Shown here in pieces: positions 32,217 to 43,229 of a DNA stretch of 64,000 nucleotides; the stretch's first letter is position 1; the number at the start of each line of letters is the position of its first letter. The notes beneath the pieces are model-generated. The model saw nothing but the letters and a program-made list of their open reading frames with translations, was not told the DNA's origin and did not search any database. The position numbers were made by a program, and so were the translations under genes. The DNA comes from Odontesthes bonariensis (lineage: Eukaryota; Chordata; Actinopteri; Atheriniformes; Atherinopsidae): assembly GCF_027942865.1 (NCBI RefSeq), contig NC_134507.1, forward strand, positions 36,447,711-36,511,710, given 5' to 3'.

Positions 32217-34592
32217 TTGGCTTAAATCAACAACAATTTTCACGGCAGATAAGCAAACATTCACCTGAGAGCAGCAACAGGAACTACCAATCAGAAGCCT
32301 TGCCTATGTTCAGATTAAAAAATCTTCTTTGTGGATTACCACCTTCTCTTGTCAGGACTTTAGTTCTGAATGTTGTGTGGGGAGCACATGTTTGAAGAAC
32401 GATTGAAAGTGCTTTATAATTTGTTGGGATTGCTTTAACTGGGGACGGATCTCCCGACGTTCAAGACAAACATGGCATCAATTGTGAGTTGATGGAGAGA
32501 ACAAAATGCAGTCTGTTTGAAACTAGAAACATGTTTATTCTGTTATACTGAACATATTTGTTTTGTTTAAAGTTAAGATCCACAAAGTAGCTTTGCACCA
32601 GCTTTGTTTATTTATGTAAACATCTGAAGAAGCAATATATCATTTCAGTTTGATGTGAAGTCGAGCTTTACACTCGTCTGTATTTCATTGTTCATTAAAG
32701 GTCAGATGTTAACTTTTCTCATGCTTTTCTTGTTCTTGCTACACAGATATTTTTGAAGAAAATGTGTGTTTGGTTACGAGGAAAGTTGACCCTTATCATC
32801 TTCCCCAAAGACCCAGAAATCTTTAACGCAGTCTAAAAAAGGTTTGGAGTTGTTCCCTGTACTTCCCAGACAGCTGTATGATGCTCATGACTGAAGCTGA
32901 AAGTTAAGGCTGTTCCAACACTAAAAGGGCACGAGCCTCAACTTCAAGCTGTGAAACTCTTTCAAATGTCTGTTTTGTTGGACTCAGACATGTGAACGGA
33001 TTTTAGTCCAAACGTCATGGCTGCACTGAGGGAAAAGGCAGCTAAGCAGGCTAACGGTACTTTGAATTGAACCGTTTAACACGAGAAAACTGAACTGATC
33101 TGTTTGTTGCTTCTACAACTGCTCAGTTACTCACACAATCAGGTGCTGAGCAGATTTACCAAACAGACATTCTGCTGTAATCTCAGATGCTCTGTCGCGC
33201 TGCTCACATTGTTTTAGTCCACAACTCTTCTTCTTTTTCTTCTTCTGCCCCGACGGCTACACAACTTACCCAGAACACCCGGTGGCAGAGTGTGCACACG
33301 ACACCCTTATACTTTATTGGATTGTATCTACAAACTCAAACGCTGATGATTTAAACCTGCTTCAGGCTGTTTTTGTTCCCTTTAGTTTTAAGCTGACTGT
33401 GTTTGGCGTACCCTGAGCATTTCAGTGGAAAATGTTCAGCACAGACTTGGAGTTGTATAGTGTTCTTGTGGTAACTACGTCCCCACAGCTATTATGTCCT
33501 TAAGAGTTTCTTAGAAAGCGCTTTGTGCCGCTCACAGTGGGAGAATCTCACTGACAAATCCCACTTTGGCCTAAAGATGTGATCAGCGGTGACTTTTGTG
33601 TGTTAACGACTGGCGCTACGGTCCTGGCTGAACAGGAAGTAGCCACCAGAAATGCAAGACAGTCGCTGTAGCGACTGAATGTTACGCAGGACTGTCTTCC
33701 TGTATGCAGATGGTCATCAGTGAAGTCACCTCCCCCGAATGAACCCCGTCATGTTGTGTATATGTGGCAAAACATGGCGAGCCAGCCGGGGGGGCTGTTA
33801 GCGGGACAGAGACAGTCCCTCAGTCAGAGATGAACCTCAGAAGTTAAACCCAGTTTGTAACTGAGCTGACTCACAGTGGAAGTCACACGTTAGATCTGGT
33901 TCTCAGGGAGTGTTTCCTGTTTAGATCCAGCCGTGTCTGATCAGTGCTGCAGTTTCTTGTTTTGCATTATTCTCTCCTCTTACTCAGACTACACCTGAAA
34001 CTAATCAAAATCAGGAAGCAGCATGAAGAATTGTCTCATCAGCCAATTCAAATAAGTAATAACAAGTGCTTGAAAAAGGCAAATGAATGAAGGGACGTAA
34101 AAATGAGGAAAATGCCCTCAGTCCCCAGAAGTCTTTCTGGGGTTCCTGCTCCGAAAGCACACTGAGCGCTGCTTCTGTGCTTCAGTGTTTTTCAGTAGTT
34201 TGTGTTTACTTTTTCCACCTCCGTAATGATCTGTAAAACTGAAGGTTGTTGAAGAACACAGTGCTTGATCCAAACAATAGTATAATGTTCCAATTTGACC
34301 TCCTGGTGGCAGTGTCATCTCACTGGTAGGGATTTCTAATTGATTATTTTAAAAGCAGGAATCAACGTCAGATATTCATAATCTGAAGGGGATGACCTCC
34401 TGTGCTTCTGCAGAATACCTGAGTTTCCTCCAGTGCGACCATGAAGTAAGTGTTTTTCGCCATATATATTTATATTCACACTAATTTATAGATTTAATCT
34501 GCTGTAACTCGTGGTTAAATGGAGGTTTTCCTCTTTCTTTAACTGCAGAATTCCACCGTAATATAATTCTAGTTAAAAAAATAAAATAATAA
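32217..34592. other. 3' UTR of the zinc-finger gene and intergenic sequence
   Basis: A plausible polyadenylation signal ATTAAA lies at 32694-32699, with T/G-rich sequence after it. I see no further gene to 34592. Confidence 0.45.
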
Positions 34593-34603
34593 ACTCATAT
34601 GTC

Positions 34604-37600
34604 CATCCATCCATCCATCCATTATCTTCCGCTGGTCCGGGGATCGGGTCGCGGGGGCAGCAGCTTGAGCAAAGAGACCCAGACGTCCCTGTCCCCGGCC
34701 ACTTCCTCCAGCTCTTCTGGGGGGACCCCGAGGCGTTCCCAGGCCAGCCGAGAGACATAGTCTCTCCAACGTGTCCTGGGTCTTCCCCGGGGTCTCCTCC
34801 CAGTGGGACGGGCCCGGAACACCTCACCGGGGAGGCGTCCAGGAGGCATTCTCACCAGATGCCCGAGCCACCTCATCTGACTCCTCTCGATGCGGAGGAG
34901 CAGCGGTTCTACTCCGAGCCCCTCCCGGATGACCAAGCTTCTCACCCTATCTCTAAGGGAGAGCCCAGACACCCTGCGGAGGAAACTCATTTCGGCCGCT
35001 TGTATTCGCGATCTCGTTCTTTCGGTCACTACCCACAGCTCGTGACCATAGGTGAGGGTAGGAACATAGATTGACCGGTAAATCGAGAGCTTCGCCTTCT
35101 GGCTCAGCTCCTTCTTCACCACGACGGGCCGGTGCAGAGCCCGCATCACTGCAGACGCCGCACCAATCCGTCTGTCAATCTCCTGTTCCATTCGTCCCTC
35201 ACTCGTGAACAAGACCCCGAGATACTTAAACTCCTCCACTTGGGGAAGGATCTCATTCCCGACCCGGAGAGAGCATTCCACCCTTTTCCGGCCAAAGACC
35301 ATGGTCTCAGATTTGGAGGTGCTGATGGTCATCCCAGCCGCTTCACACTCGGCTGCGAACCGCTCCAGTGAGAGCTGAAGGTCACGGCCTGACGACGCCA
35401 ACAGAACCAAATCGTCCGCAAAAAGCAGAGACCCGATTCTGAGGTCGCCAAACCGGACCCCCTCGACGCCCTGGCTGCGCCTAGAAATTCTGTCCATAAA
35501 AATTATGAACAGAATCGGTGACAAAGGGCAGCCCTGACGGAGTCCAACCCTCACAGGAAACATGTCCGACCTACTGCCGGCAATGCGGACCAGACTCTGA
35601 CACCGGTCATACAGGGACCGAACAGCCCATATCAAGGAGTCCGGCACTCCATACTCCCGGAGCACCCCCCACAAGAGTCCCCGAGGGACACGGTCGAACG
35701 CCTTCTCCAAGTCCACAAAACACATGTAGACAGGTTGGGCGAACTCCCATGCTCCCTCCAGGATCCTGCGGAGGGTGAAGAGCTGGTCCACTGTTCCACG
35801 GCCAGGACGAAAACCACACTGCACCTCCTGAATCCGAGATTCGACTATCCGGTGGATCCTCCTCTCCAGTACCCCCGAAAAGACCTTACCAGGGAGGCTG
35901 AGGAGTGTGATCCCCCTATAGTTGGAACACACCCTCCGGTCCCCCTTTTTAAAGAGGGGGACCATCACCCCGATCTGCCAGTCCAGAGGCACTGCCCCCG
36001 ATGTCCACGCGATGCTGCAGAGGCGTGTCAACCAAGACAGCCCCACAACATCCAGAGCCTTGAGGAACTCAGGACGGACCTCATCCACCCCCGGGGCCTT
36101 GCCACCGAGGAGTTTTTTGACCACCTCGGCAACCTCAGCCCCAGAAATGGGAGGTCCCACGTCCGAGCTCGCCAACTCTGCTTCCTCATCGGAAGGCGTG
36201 TCGGTAGGATTGAGGAGGCCCTCGAAGTACTCCCCCCACCGACTCACGACGTCCCTAGTTGAAGTCAGCAGAGCCCCGCCCTCACCATACACGGTGTTGA
36301 CGGTGCACCGCTTCCCCCCCCCGAGCGGCCGGATGGTGGACCAGAATCTCCTCGGGGCCGTCCGGAAATCGTTCTCCATGGCCTCCCCGAACTCCTCCCA
36401 AGCCCGAGTTTTTGCCTCAGCAACCGCCGAGGCTGCGTTCCGCTTGGCCTGTCGGTACCCATCAGCTGCTTCCAGAGTCCCACTGGCCAAAAAGGCCCGA
36501 TAGGACTCCTTCTTCAGCTTGACGGCCTCCCTCACCACTGGGGTCCACCAGCGGGTTCGGGGATTGCCGGCACGACAGGCACCGACCACCTTGCGGCCAC
36601 AGCTCCGGTCGGCCGCCTCAACAATGGAGGCACAGAACATGGCCCATTCGGGCTTAATGTCCCCCACCTCCCCCGGGACATGGTTGAAACTCTGCCGGAG
36701 GTGGGAGTTGAAACTCCTCCTTACAGGGGATTCCGCCAGCCGTTCCCAGCAGACCCTCACAATACGTTTGGGCCTGCCAGGTCTGACCGGCTTCCTCCCC
36801 CACCAGCGGAGCCAACTCACCACCAGGTGGTGATCAGTTGACAGCTCCGCCCCTCTCTTCACCCGAGTGTCCAGGACATACGGCCGCAAGTCCGATGATA
36901 CGACTACAAAGTCGATCATCGAGCTGCGGCCTAGGGTGTCCTGGTGCCAAGTGCACATATGGACACCCTTATGCCTGAACATGGTGTTCGTTATGGACAA
37001 TCCGTGACGAGCACAGAAGTCCAACAACAAAACACCACTCTGATTCAGATCGGGGGGGCCGTTCCTCCCAATCACGCCCCTCCAGGTCTCACTGTCATTG
37101 CTCACGTGAGCATTGAAGTCCCCCAGCAGGACGAGGGAGTCTCCCGGAGGAGCACTCTCTAGTGCCTCCTCCAGGGACTCCAAAAAGGGTGGGTACTCTG
37201 AACTGCCGTTCGGTGCATAAGCACAAACAACAGTCAGGACCCGTCCCCCCACCCTAAGGCGGAGGGAGGCTACCCTCTCGTCTACCGGGGTGAACCCCAA
37301 TGTACAGGCGCACAGCCGGGGGGCAATAAGTATGCCTACACCTGCTTTACGCCTCTCACCGCGGGCAACTCCAGAGTGGAAGAGAGTCCAACCCCTCTCG
37401 AGGAGGCTGGTTCCGGAGCCCAAGCCATGCGTCGAGGTGAGTCCGACTATATCTAGCCGGAACCGCTCAGCCTCGCGCACCAGCTCAGGCTCCTTCCCCA
37501 GCAGAGAGGTGACGTTCCACGTCCCAAGAGCCAGCTTCAGTAGCCGAGGATCAGACCGCCAAGGTCCCTGCCTTCGGCTGCCGCCCAGCTCACATTGCAC

Positions 37601-37971
37601 CCGACCCCCATGGCCCCTCCCACGGGTGGTGAGCCCGTAAGAAGGGGGACCCGTGTCGTTTCTTCGGGCTGTGCCCGACCGAGCCCCACGGGCACAGACC
37701 CGGCCACCAGGCGCTTGCCGGCGGGCCCCACCCCTGGGCCTGGCTCCAGGGGGAGGCCCCGGTGACCCGCGTCCGGGCAAGGGAACACGGCGTCCAAAAG
37801 TATCACTCATCATAGGGGTCTTGTGAGCTGTTCTTTGTCTGGTCCCTCATCTAGGATCTGTTTGCCATGGGTGACCCTACCAGGGGCTTAAAGCCCCAGA
37901 CAACATAGCTCCCAGACTCATTGGGGCACGCAAACCCCCCCACCACGGTAAGGTGACAGCTCAAGGGGGAG
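34604..37971 (-). mobile_element. Rex3 (RTE-clade LINE), full length
   Basis: Flanked by ACTCATATGTC at 34593-34603 and again at 37972-37982, a perfect 11-bp target duplication. The 3' end has the (GATG)n tail typical of Rex3. The 5' part (37814-37971) is a short UTR. Length is 3.37 kb. The long open frame, lack of obvious damage and perfect duplications point to a recent insertion. Most Rex3 copies in teleost genomes are strongly 5'-truncated, so a full-length copy is less usual. Confidence 0.9.
34622..37813 (-). CDS. Rex3 endonuclease-reverse transcriptase polyprotein
   Basis: One open frame of 1063 codons. An Arg/Gly/Pro-rich leader of about 90 residues is followed by the apurinic-type endonuclease: [14 protein letters not shown], a region ending [31 protein letters not shown] (GDFN box), and [14 protein letters not shown] near residue 330. 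The reverse transcriptase follows from about residue 590: [56 protein letters not shown] (motif A), [15 protein letters not shown] (motif B), [12 protein letters not shown] (the FADD catalytic box). The C-terminus has [15 protein letters not shown]. The second endonuclease residue region (usually E-T in 'L-x-E-T') reads 'TSTHG' here, so activity is not certain. The protein acts in cis on its own RNA by target-primed reverse transcription. Confidence 0.9.
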   Translation of the reverse strand: MMSDTFGRRVPLPGRGSPGPPPGARPRGGARRQAPGGRVCARGARSGTARRNDTGPPSYGLTTRGRGHGGRVQCELGGSRRQGPWRSDPRLLKLALGTWNVTSLLGKEPELVREAERFRLDIVGLTSTHGLGSGTSLLERGWTLFHSGVARGERRKAGVGILIAPRLCACTLGFTPVDERVASLRLRVGGRVLTVVCAYAPNGSSEYPPFLESLEEALESAPPGDSLVLLGDFNAHVSNDSETWRGVIGRNGPPDLNQSGVLLLDFCARHGLSITNTMFRHKGVHMCTWHQDTLGRSSMIDFVVVSSDLRPYVLDTRVKRGAELSTDHHLVVSWLRWWGRKPVRPGRPKRIVRVCWERLAESPVRRSFNSHLRQSFNHVPGEVGDIKPEWAMFCASIVEAADRSCGRKVVGACRAGNPRTRWWTPVVREAVKLKKESYRAFLASGTLEAADGYRQAKRNAASAVAEAKTRAWEEFGEAMENDFRTAPRRFWSTIRPLGGGKRCTVNTVYGEGGALLTSTRDVVSRWGEYFEGLLNPTDTPSDEEAELASSDVGPPISGAEVAEVVKKLLGGKAPGVDEVRPEFLKALDVVGLSWLTRLCSIAWTSGAVPLDWQIGVMVPLFKKGDRRVCSNYRGITLLSLPGKVFSGVLERRIHRIVESRIQEVQCGFRPGRGTVDQLFTLRRILEGAWEFAQPVYMCFVDLEKAFDRVPRGLLWGVLREYGVPDSLIWAVRSLYDRCQSLVRIAGSRSDMFPVRVGLRQGCPLSPILFIIFMDRISRRSQGVEGVRFGDLRIGSLLFADDLVLLASSGRDLQLSLERFAAECEAAGMTISTSKSETMVFGRKRVECSLRVGNEILPQVEEFKYLGVLFTSEGRMEQEIDRRIGAASAVMRALHRPVVVKKELSQKAKLSIYRSIYVPTLTYGHELWVVTERTRSRIQAAEMSFLRRVSGLSLRDRVRSLVIREGLGVEPLLLRIERSQMRWLGHLVRMPPGRLPGEVFRARPTGRRPRGRPRTRWRDYVSRLAWERLGVPPEELEEVAGDRDVWVSLLKLLPPRPDPRTSGR

Positions 37972-37982
37972 ACTCATATGTC

Positions 37983-38223
37983 AGCTTTAGTTATTTAGAA
38001 ATGTAGATTGATGATACAAATTGGATGGAAGCTTTTGGCTCCGGATGAAATGTTTTGGGTTCAGGTGGAACCGAACCAGGTCAGCACCATTATTCCAGAA
38101 TTCTTTGCATCTTCTTCAGATTTTCTCTGTGAAAACAGAGACTTCTAAAACATGTTTCTGAGCTGGTGTGGATGCTGCTGGAAGGACTTCTGCTGGTCAC
38201 TCTGGTAGTTTTTCACATCTGTT
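37983..38223. other. No gene recognised
   Basis: Unique-looking sequence between Rex3 and the next LINE fragment. Confidence 0.4.
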
Positions 38224-38481
38224 ATGATGTGTAACCGTAGCAACGGGAAAGTTGTTCACCTATTGGTGCAGCTAACTGAGCTTCACAAAAGCCCAAGAAA
38301 TGGCTGGAAAAATACCCTGAATCTGGATGAGCTGAAGAGGAGACGTTTAGGATGCAGAGCAGGAACAAACTGGAGGAAAAGGAGGAAGTTTAAAGCATTT
38401 CTTACCTCGATCATCAGGGGAAATGTGAGGTCACTGGTGGATAAGACAACTACATGGATCAACTACACACTGAAAGGTTGA
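38224..38481 (+). pseudogene. LINE ORF2 N-terminal fragment
   Basis: The 85-codon frame contains ELKRRRLGCRAGTNWRKRRK followed by TSIIRGNVRSLVDKTTTW. This recalls the basic leader and first endonuclease motif ('GNVRSL-x-NK') seen in several teleost LINE ORF2 proteins. Nothing further of the endonuclease or RT follows. Clade not determined. Confidence 0.4.
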
Positions 38482-38700
38482 ATCCTAAACTTTCTATTTT
38501 CATTTTCTTTTCATAGGGACTGAGTTCAAGCCTATTCCAGGTTCCACTCAATTTTTCTCAGTCTTCAAAGTTTGAAACCAACAAGTCGGAGACTTTATTG
38601 GGATACAGAGCATGAGACAGAACACCAAGCAGCTGAACAAACCAGAGACAGTTGATGAGCAAAGCTGCTTCACAGGAAACATGTTGGAAGACTAAAACAT

Positions 38701-39260
38701 AGTGGCCCTCATTTATCAAACTTGCGTAAGACGAAAAACATGCGTAGGTCGTGTGTACGTTCTTTTCTGCGCAAAGGTTGGCATTTATCAAATCCATCGT
38801 GAGCGCAGGAAAGATGAAATCGCCACGACAGGTCTGAAGCCGTGTACGCATTTTCCATTTTGACTTGCGTTGACTGCAATAGCATACATAAACAGCAGCG
38901 TCACTAGTGCGTGCCTCATGAGTCGCAACAAACCCATTGGTTAAAATTACAGACTTATCACTTCAAAGAAGGCCCATGTTTTAATTTACTTCAACATAAA
39001 TATAAACATAAACGCAAATTAAATAAATAAAAAAATTAAACAAGTACAACTCCGTAATTGGAAGAGTGATGGCTCATTATTCAACCGCCTATTTAAGAGG
39101 TGATTGTAGTGGCGCGGTAATGGCGAAACGATGGCAGATCTGGCTTTGTGAATCTCTTTCGGGAAAATGATGAGTGGCTCATGAGCCGTACAGGAGAGGC
39201 GCTTTAACACTGCGCATACGCAAAGACGTGGCTCCGATCAGGCCAGCCACCCTCTCCTCC
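38701..39260. mobile_element. Possible MITE remnant
   Basis: Starts GGCCCTCATTTATCAAACTT with an inner repeat of 'ATTTATCAAA', a start I associate with PIF/Harbinger-like MITEs. The opposite terminus is not found in the window. No frame. Boundaries approximate. Confidence 0.35.
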
Positions 39261-40719
39261 AAGGCACTCAAATCCAGCCGCCCCAGCTGTCAACAGCGTT
39301 GACAGCGTTTCTCTGCCGAAAGGTGGAAAGTTTCATCCTCTGATTTAATTACTCAAACTGGTACCTGAGCAGCTTTTAGTTTGTCAGGATGAGGGATGAA
39401 AGCTCCTAAAGAAATAAAGTCTGCAGTTCAGCATCCCAACAGAAGAATGGGAGCAGCTCAGAAAGGAGGCTGAAGCTGTGATTGGGTGGTTCAGGCAGAT
39501 GCAGAGCAGCTTCTGGAAGCAGAGGGAGGGGCTTCAGCTCCTGTGGATGCTGGTGGCTGTTAGGAAAGGAAGGGCAGGTTGTTCAGCTCAGAGCCGGCTG
39601 GGATTTATCAAGCCAAAATGAAAAGAGAAACTTTAGGATTCAACCCTTGAACAGCTCAGGCTGTCGGCTGAAAGCTCTGAGCCTCAGAGAACGTGGAAAC
39701 TACGACCAGACGACTTTTAAAGTTCAACAACACTGCTCACAAGGAGCAGCTCAGGATGATGGGATGCTGCCTGGGGTTGGACTCATCATGGGTTCAGTTC
39801 CCTCAGATGCTCTGAGTCACAGCTGTCTTTCAGCTCGCAGCCCAAGCCGTGCGTCCAGATGCTCAGTTATACATCAGTTAAAGGTAGATGATTTATCTGA
39901 TCTGATTATTTACAACATGTTCATTCAACTTTGGACATATTTCTGGAATTAATGGTTTATGGCTTGTATCTTTAAAAACTTTGCCCCCTGGTGTATGAAG
40001 AGAAGAAGAAACCACAGGGACCCACTCAGGAAGAGGGCGGGCTTTATTTGGGGCTTCAACAACCAGCTCAAACTGGCCAAATGAGTGAGAGACACAACGC
40101 TGGAAACAAGTGTTCAGCAGCTGCTCTGTAAGTAGAGAAGCTGTGTTTTTCTGCTTCAGCTGAAATCCTTTAACTGTTCCTGCGCTGTGGAGAACTTCTG
40201 ATAGTGGAGGGGACATTAAAACAGCTCAGGCTGAGGTCGGATGGAAAACACATGATGATGAGCTGCTTCAGGAGGAACTTTACACAACTCAGAGCGGACA
40301 GAAACTAAGTGAAAAGAATGCAAAATAAATGCTCAGTTTGATCCAAACTCCTGCAGCTGAGCGTGTAAAGAATAAACGGTGTGAGTGGTCTGTGGGGGGG
40401 GGGGGGGCAGCAGGGCTTTACCACTGCTCGCCCCACCTTGTTTCAGCTCAGGTGTTTTCTGCTAAAGTCGACAGCAGGAAATGTTTGAGGAACTCTAAGA
40501 GACGGTGGTGTCAGATAGAGATGGGCTTTAGGCCACGCCCACACAGAACCTTATCAGAAAGTAGAAATGGACTGTTCCTGTACAGCACTTTTCTGATCTT
40601 AATGAGCACTCAGAGCTTCAACACTACATGCCACATTCAGCCACACTCACACAGCACGTCTTAGTCTGTAAATCATGCTTTCTACTCGCCCTCATGACGT
40701 CACACTCAGCACCTCTCAC
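39261..40719. other. No gene recognised
   Basis: Mixed sequence with many 'GCTCAG/CAGCTC' words but no family that I can name. The 156-codon frame at 39482 has no domain and atypical composition; I do not call it. Confidence 0.4.
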
Positions 40720-40900
40720 AGGATCCCTCGGGGGACGTGGTTATACGCCTTCTCTAAGTCAACAAAAACATGTGGACTGTGTGTTCAAACTCCCACGACC
40801 CCTTCAGTAACTGCGTTGATGAATATCTGGTCCGTTGTTCCTCTGAACCGCAGGATCAACAGTGGGCTGGAGGCTCCTGGAGTAAACCTTCCTGGGAGGT
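40720..40900 (-). pseudogene. Diverged RTE/Rex3-like reverse transcriptase fragment
   Basis: The sequence aligns by eye with 35677-35850 of the full Rex3 (shared words CTCGGGGGACGTGG-like, TACGCCTTCTCTAAGTC, AACAAAAACATGT, then GATCAAC). It covers motif A of the reverse transcriptase on the minus strand. Divergence is much higher than for the other Rex3 copies, so this is an old or sister-family copy. Confidence 0.55.
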
Positions 40901-41059
40901 GAGCTCCTTCTCTAGGCCTGACCTGATTATCCCCCAAAGTGCTGCAACACTTCATTTCAGTCATTTCAGAGGGGGAACATGTCAAGGTTGGCCCGTTCCA
41001 GGTGTTGTTTCCAGAGGTGCATCTTTGGGCAGAATCCACTGTCGGTACTTGTGAGCGGG

Positions 41060-41500
41060 TTTTCATGTCAGTGTTCAGTTCATTCAGATGCTCTAAAACT
41101 CCGTCTGAAACTGTGTTCTCTGACGGAGGAACTTTAGCTGCTTGTTAAGCAGCGTTAGGCCCGAGCATCTCATTACAAAGGCTCTGCAGGCAGGTAGTAT
41201 TCACGCCTCTGCTCCTGTGTGGCTGCTTTTATTTGCTTTGAGTTCAGCTTCCACGTAGCAAACATTCAGAGAAACCTCAGAGGTTTTTCTCATGAAAGTT
41301 GCCTGTTCCTCAGTGTGTTGATGCAGGCAAACCAAATACTTGGTGTTCTTGTTCTGAAGTGACGGATGTTTAGTTTGGAGATGAAGTTTGAGCTGGTTTG
41401 GGACCATGTTAGACGGTTTATTTCCACACAACAAGCAAATGTTACTGTATTGCCTAAAGTTGTATTCTGAACTTTGCCAGAATAGTCCTGTGGAGTTAGA
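41060..41500 (-). pseudogene. hAT transposase fragment, ZBED5/SCAND3-like
   Basis: The minus-strand frame reads [20 protein letters not shown] and [15 protein letters not shown], a BED-type zinc finger (CLLCG...H...KH). It is followed by [20 protein letters not shown] and [13 protein letters not shown], matching the region after the finger in ZBED5/SCAND3-type (Charlie/Buster hAT) proteins. A stop follows, but similarity may continue to about 41060. Catalytic core absent. Confidence 0.6.
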
Positions 41501-43187
41501 AAGTGTGCATGTGAAAGCACAGCTGCAGCTTCCTCCTGCAGATGCCTGTCTGTTCTCTGATGCTGAGACTTCTCTCTGCACAGAGCTCTGCTGTGGTTGC
41601 TGATAGTGTGACAGCAGATCTGTTTTCCACCCTGTGCTCAAAGCTGTTCTCTTGTAGAAACAGAAGCTGCAGCTTCGTGGTCGTCCACTCTCCGCTTTCA
41701 GGCTGATTCTCACCATCTATATTTGGTTATTTACTGCTCTCAGCAGAGGTGTTAAGAAGAGGAGCAAACTGTGCAAAAGTGTTGCTGTTTGTCCCGTCTT
41801 CTTCATCCTGCTGCAGGAGGAAAATCTAATGTTTTCCCCAGCAGCAGTGACGTTAAAGTTTTACCTGCAGGGATATAATCTGGATGTATTTCATGTTGCA
41901 GAAAGCCATCCAGCTGCAGTCTACTCTGCAGTCAGGACAGACCAGCTCACTTCTGGACAAACAGTCATCAGATCCAACAGGACCAGAGGTACAGCTGCTC
42001 TTTATTCCCAACTCTGCACAGAAGCAGCTCAGCTGTTCACCCTGCTTCCAGCCTCTATGCTCAGATAACCCAACCGGACTCCAGCTCTGCTGCAGCTCCA
42101 CTGCTGGACGTGTCCCACTGCTTTATCCACCATCAGTGCATCATTTTCACACTCACCAGGTTCCCAGGACTTGGGATGGGAATTGTTAGAAATTGACCAA
42201 TTCCGGTTCCATTATCGATGTCGCTTATCGATTATCATCCAGTTATATAAAGTGCAAATATAGTACAAATGTCTTTGGCTGCAGAAACACTTTCATTTCA
42301 AGTATGCAGCAACATCTGATGTGTTTTGGCCTCAGTCCTTTGACTTTTCCTGCTTGGATGAAAGGGGGAGCTGCAGGTATGCGGGAGCCTCTGATCCTGA
42401 ACGTCCCAGAGATAATCAGCTTCAATCCTTTCTCCTGGAGTTGTGTTTCCTGCAGCTGGAACTGTGTGTGTTTGTTTTCAGAGTCTCCAGCAGAGCCAGA
42501 TGGCCTCTACTCTTCACTGAGGTAGTCCACCAGTCCAACCACTGATGTCCAGCTGCTGGGACCAGTTTGCTGCACCAAACCACCAGTTTAGCTTCATGAA
42601 TGGATCCGAATCTGACAACAAGCCAAAGCTGTTTAATGTCCTCAGAGACTTTCCTGTTATTCATGTTGTGTTAATGAGTTCTGGACTCAGCTGCTGTTAT
42701 CTCAGCAGCACTCTGCTTTCTTTGTTGTTTCTCTTGTGCAGAAGCAGAAGGCAGAGAGAATATTTGTCTTGTTCCGCTTTAGCTATATCCCAGACCATAA
42801 TTATCCCTACTCAATAATTCCACTTTGCATTCCATATTTTGAAAATACTGGCACCTAAAGATTTCAAATTTGGGCTAAAAAGTTCAAATTGGCATCTAAA
42901 GGGTTCATTTTCTTTAAATAATTGAAAACTTGGTAGTTATGATTAGAACTGAAGTGGAATAAAAGATTTATGAAAAATAAAGTGGAAAAAATATTAATAT
43001 ATGATGTTTTTAGGTGGTTTTAAAAGGGGACAAAAATGTCCCTTTTCAGAAATTAAGTTGTGTTTTAAATCAGGTATGAGGGTTATATTATAAGTATTAT
43101 ATTAGCTGTCAATAATATTTTATGAGGAGAAACGTCCGATATTGAGAAAAAATAAAGTATTTGGAAAAAAGTCATTATCCGATTCAG
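41501..43187. other. No gene recognised; one hAT-like end
   Basis: I find no gene. At 42173-42240 GGGATGGGAATTGTTAG, followed by TCGATGTCGCTTATCGATT, resembles one end of a teleost hAT, without a partner. Confidence 0.35.
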
Positions 43188-43229
43188 TTAAATATCAATA
43201 GCATATTTCAGCTCTTCAGATTTTGTGAT

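Noticed and set aside
34431-34450. ATG followed at once by GTAAGT, like a tiny first coding exon
   Set aside because: No promoter, no downstream exon in the window and no other support.
35132-37640. Many plus-strand frames opposite the Rex3 gene
   Set aside because: They are antisense shadows of a GC-rich coding sequence.
39482-39952. 156-codon frame
   Set aside because: No domain, and composition like surrounding non-coding DNA; no splice or homology support.
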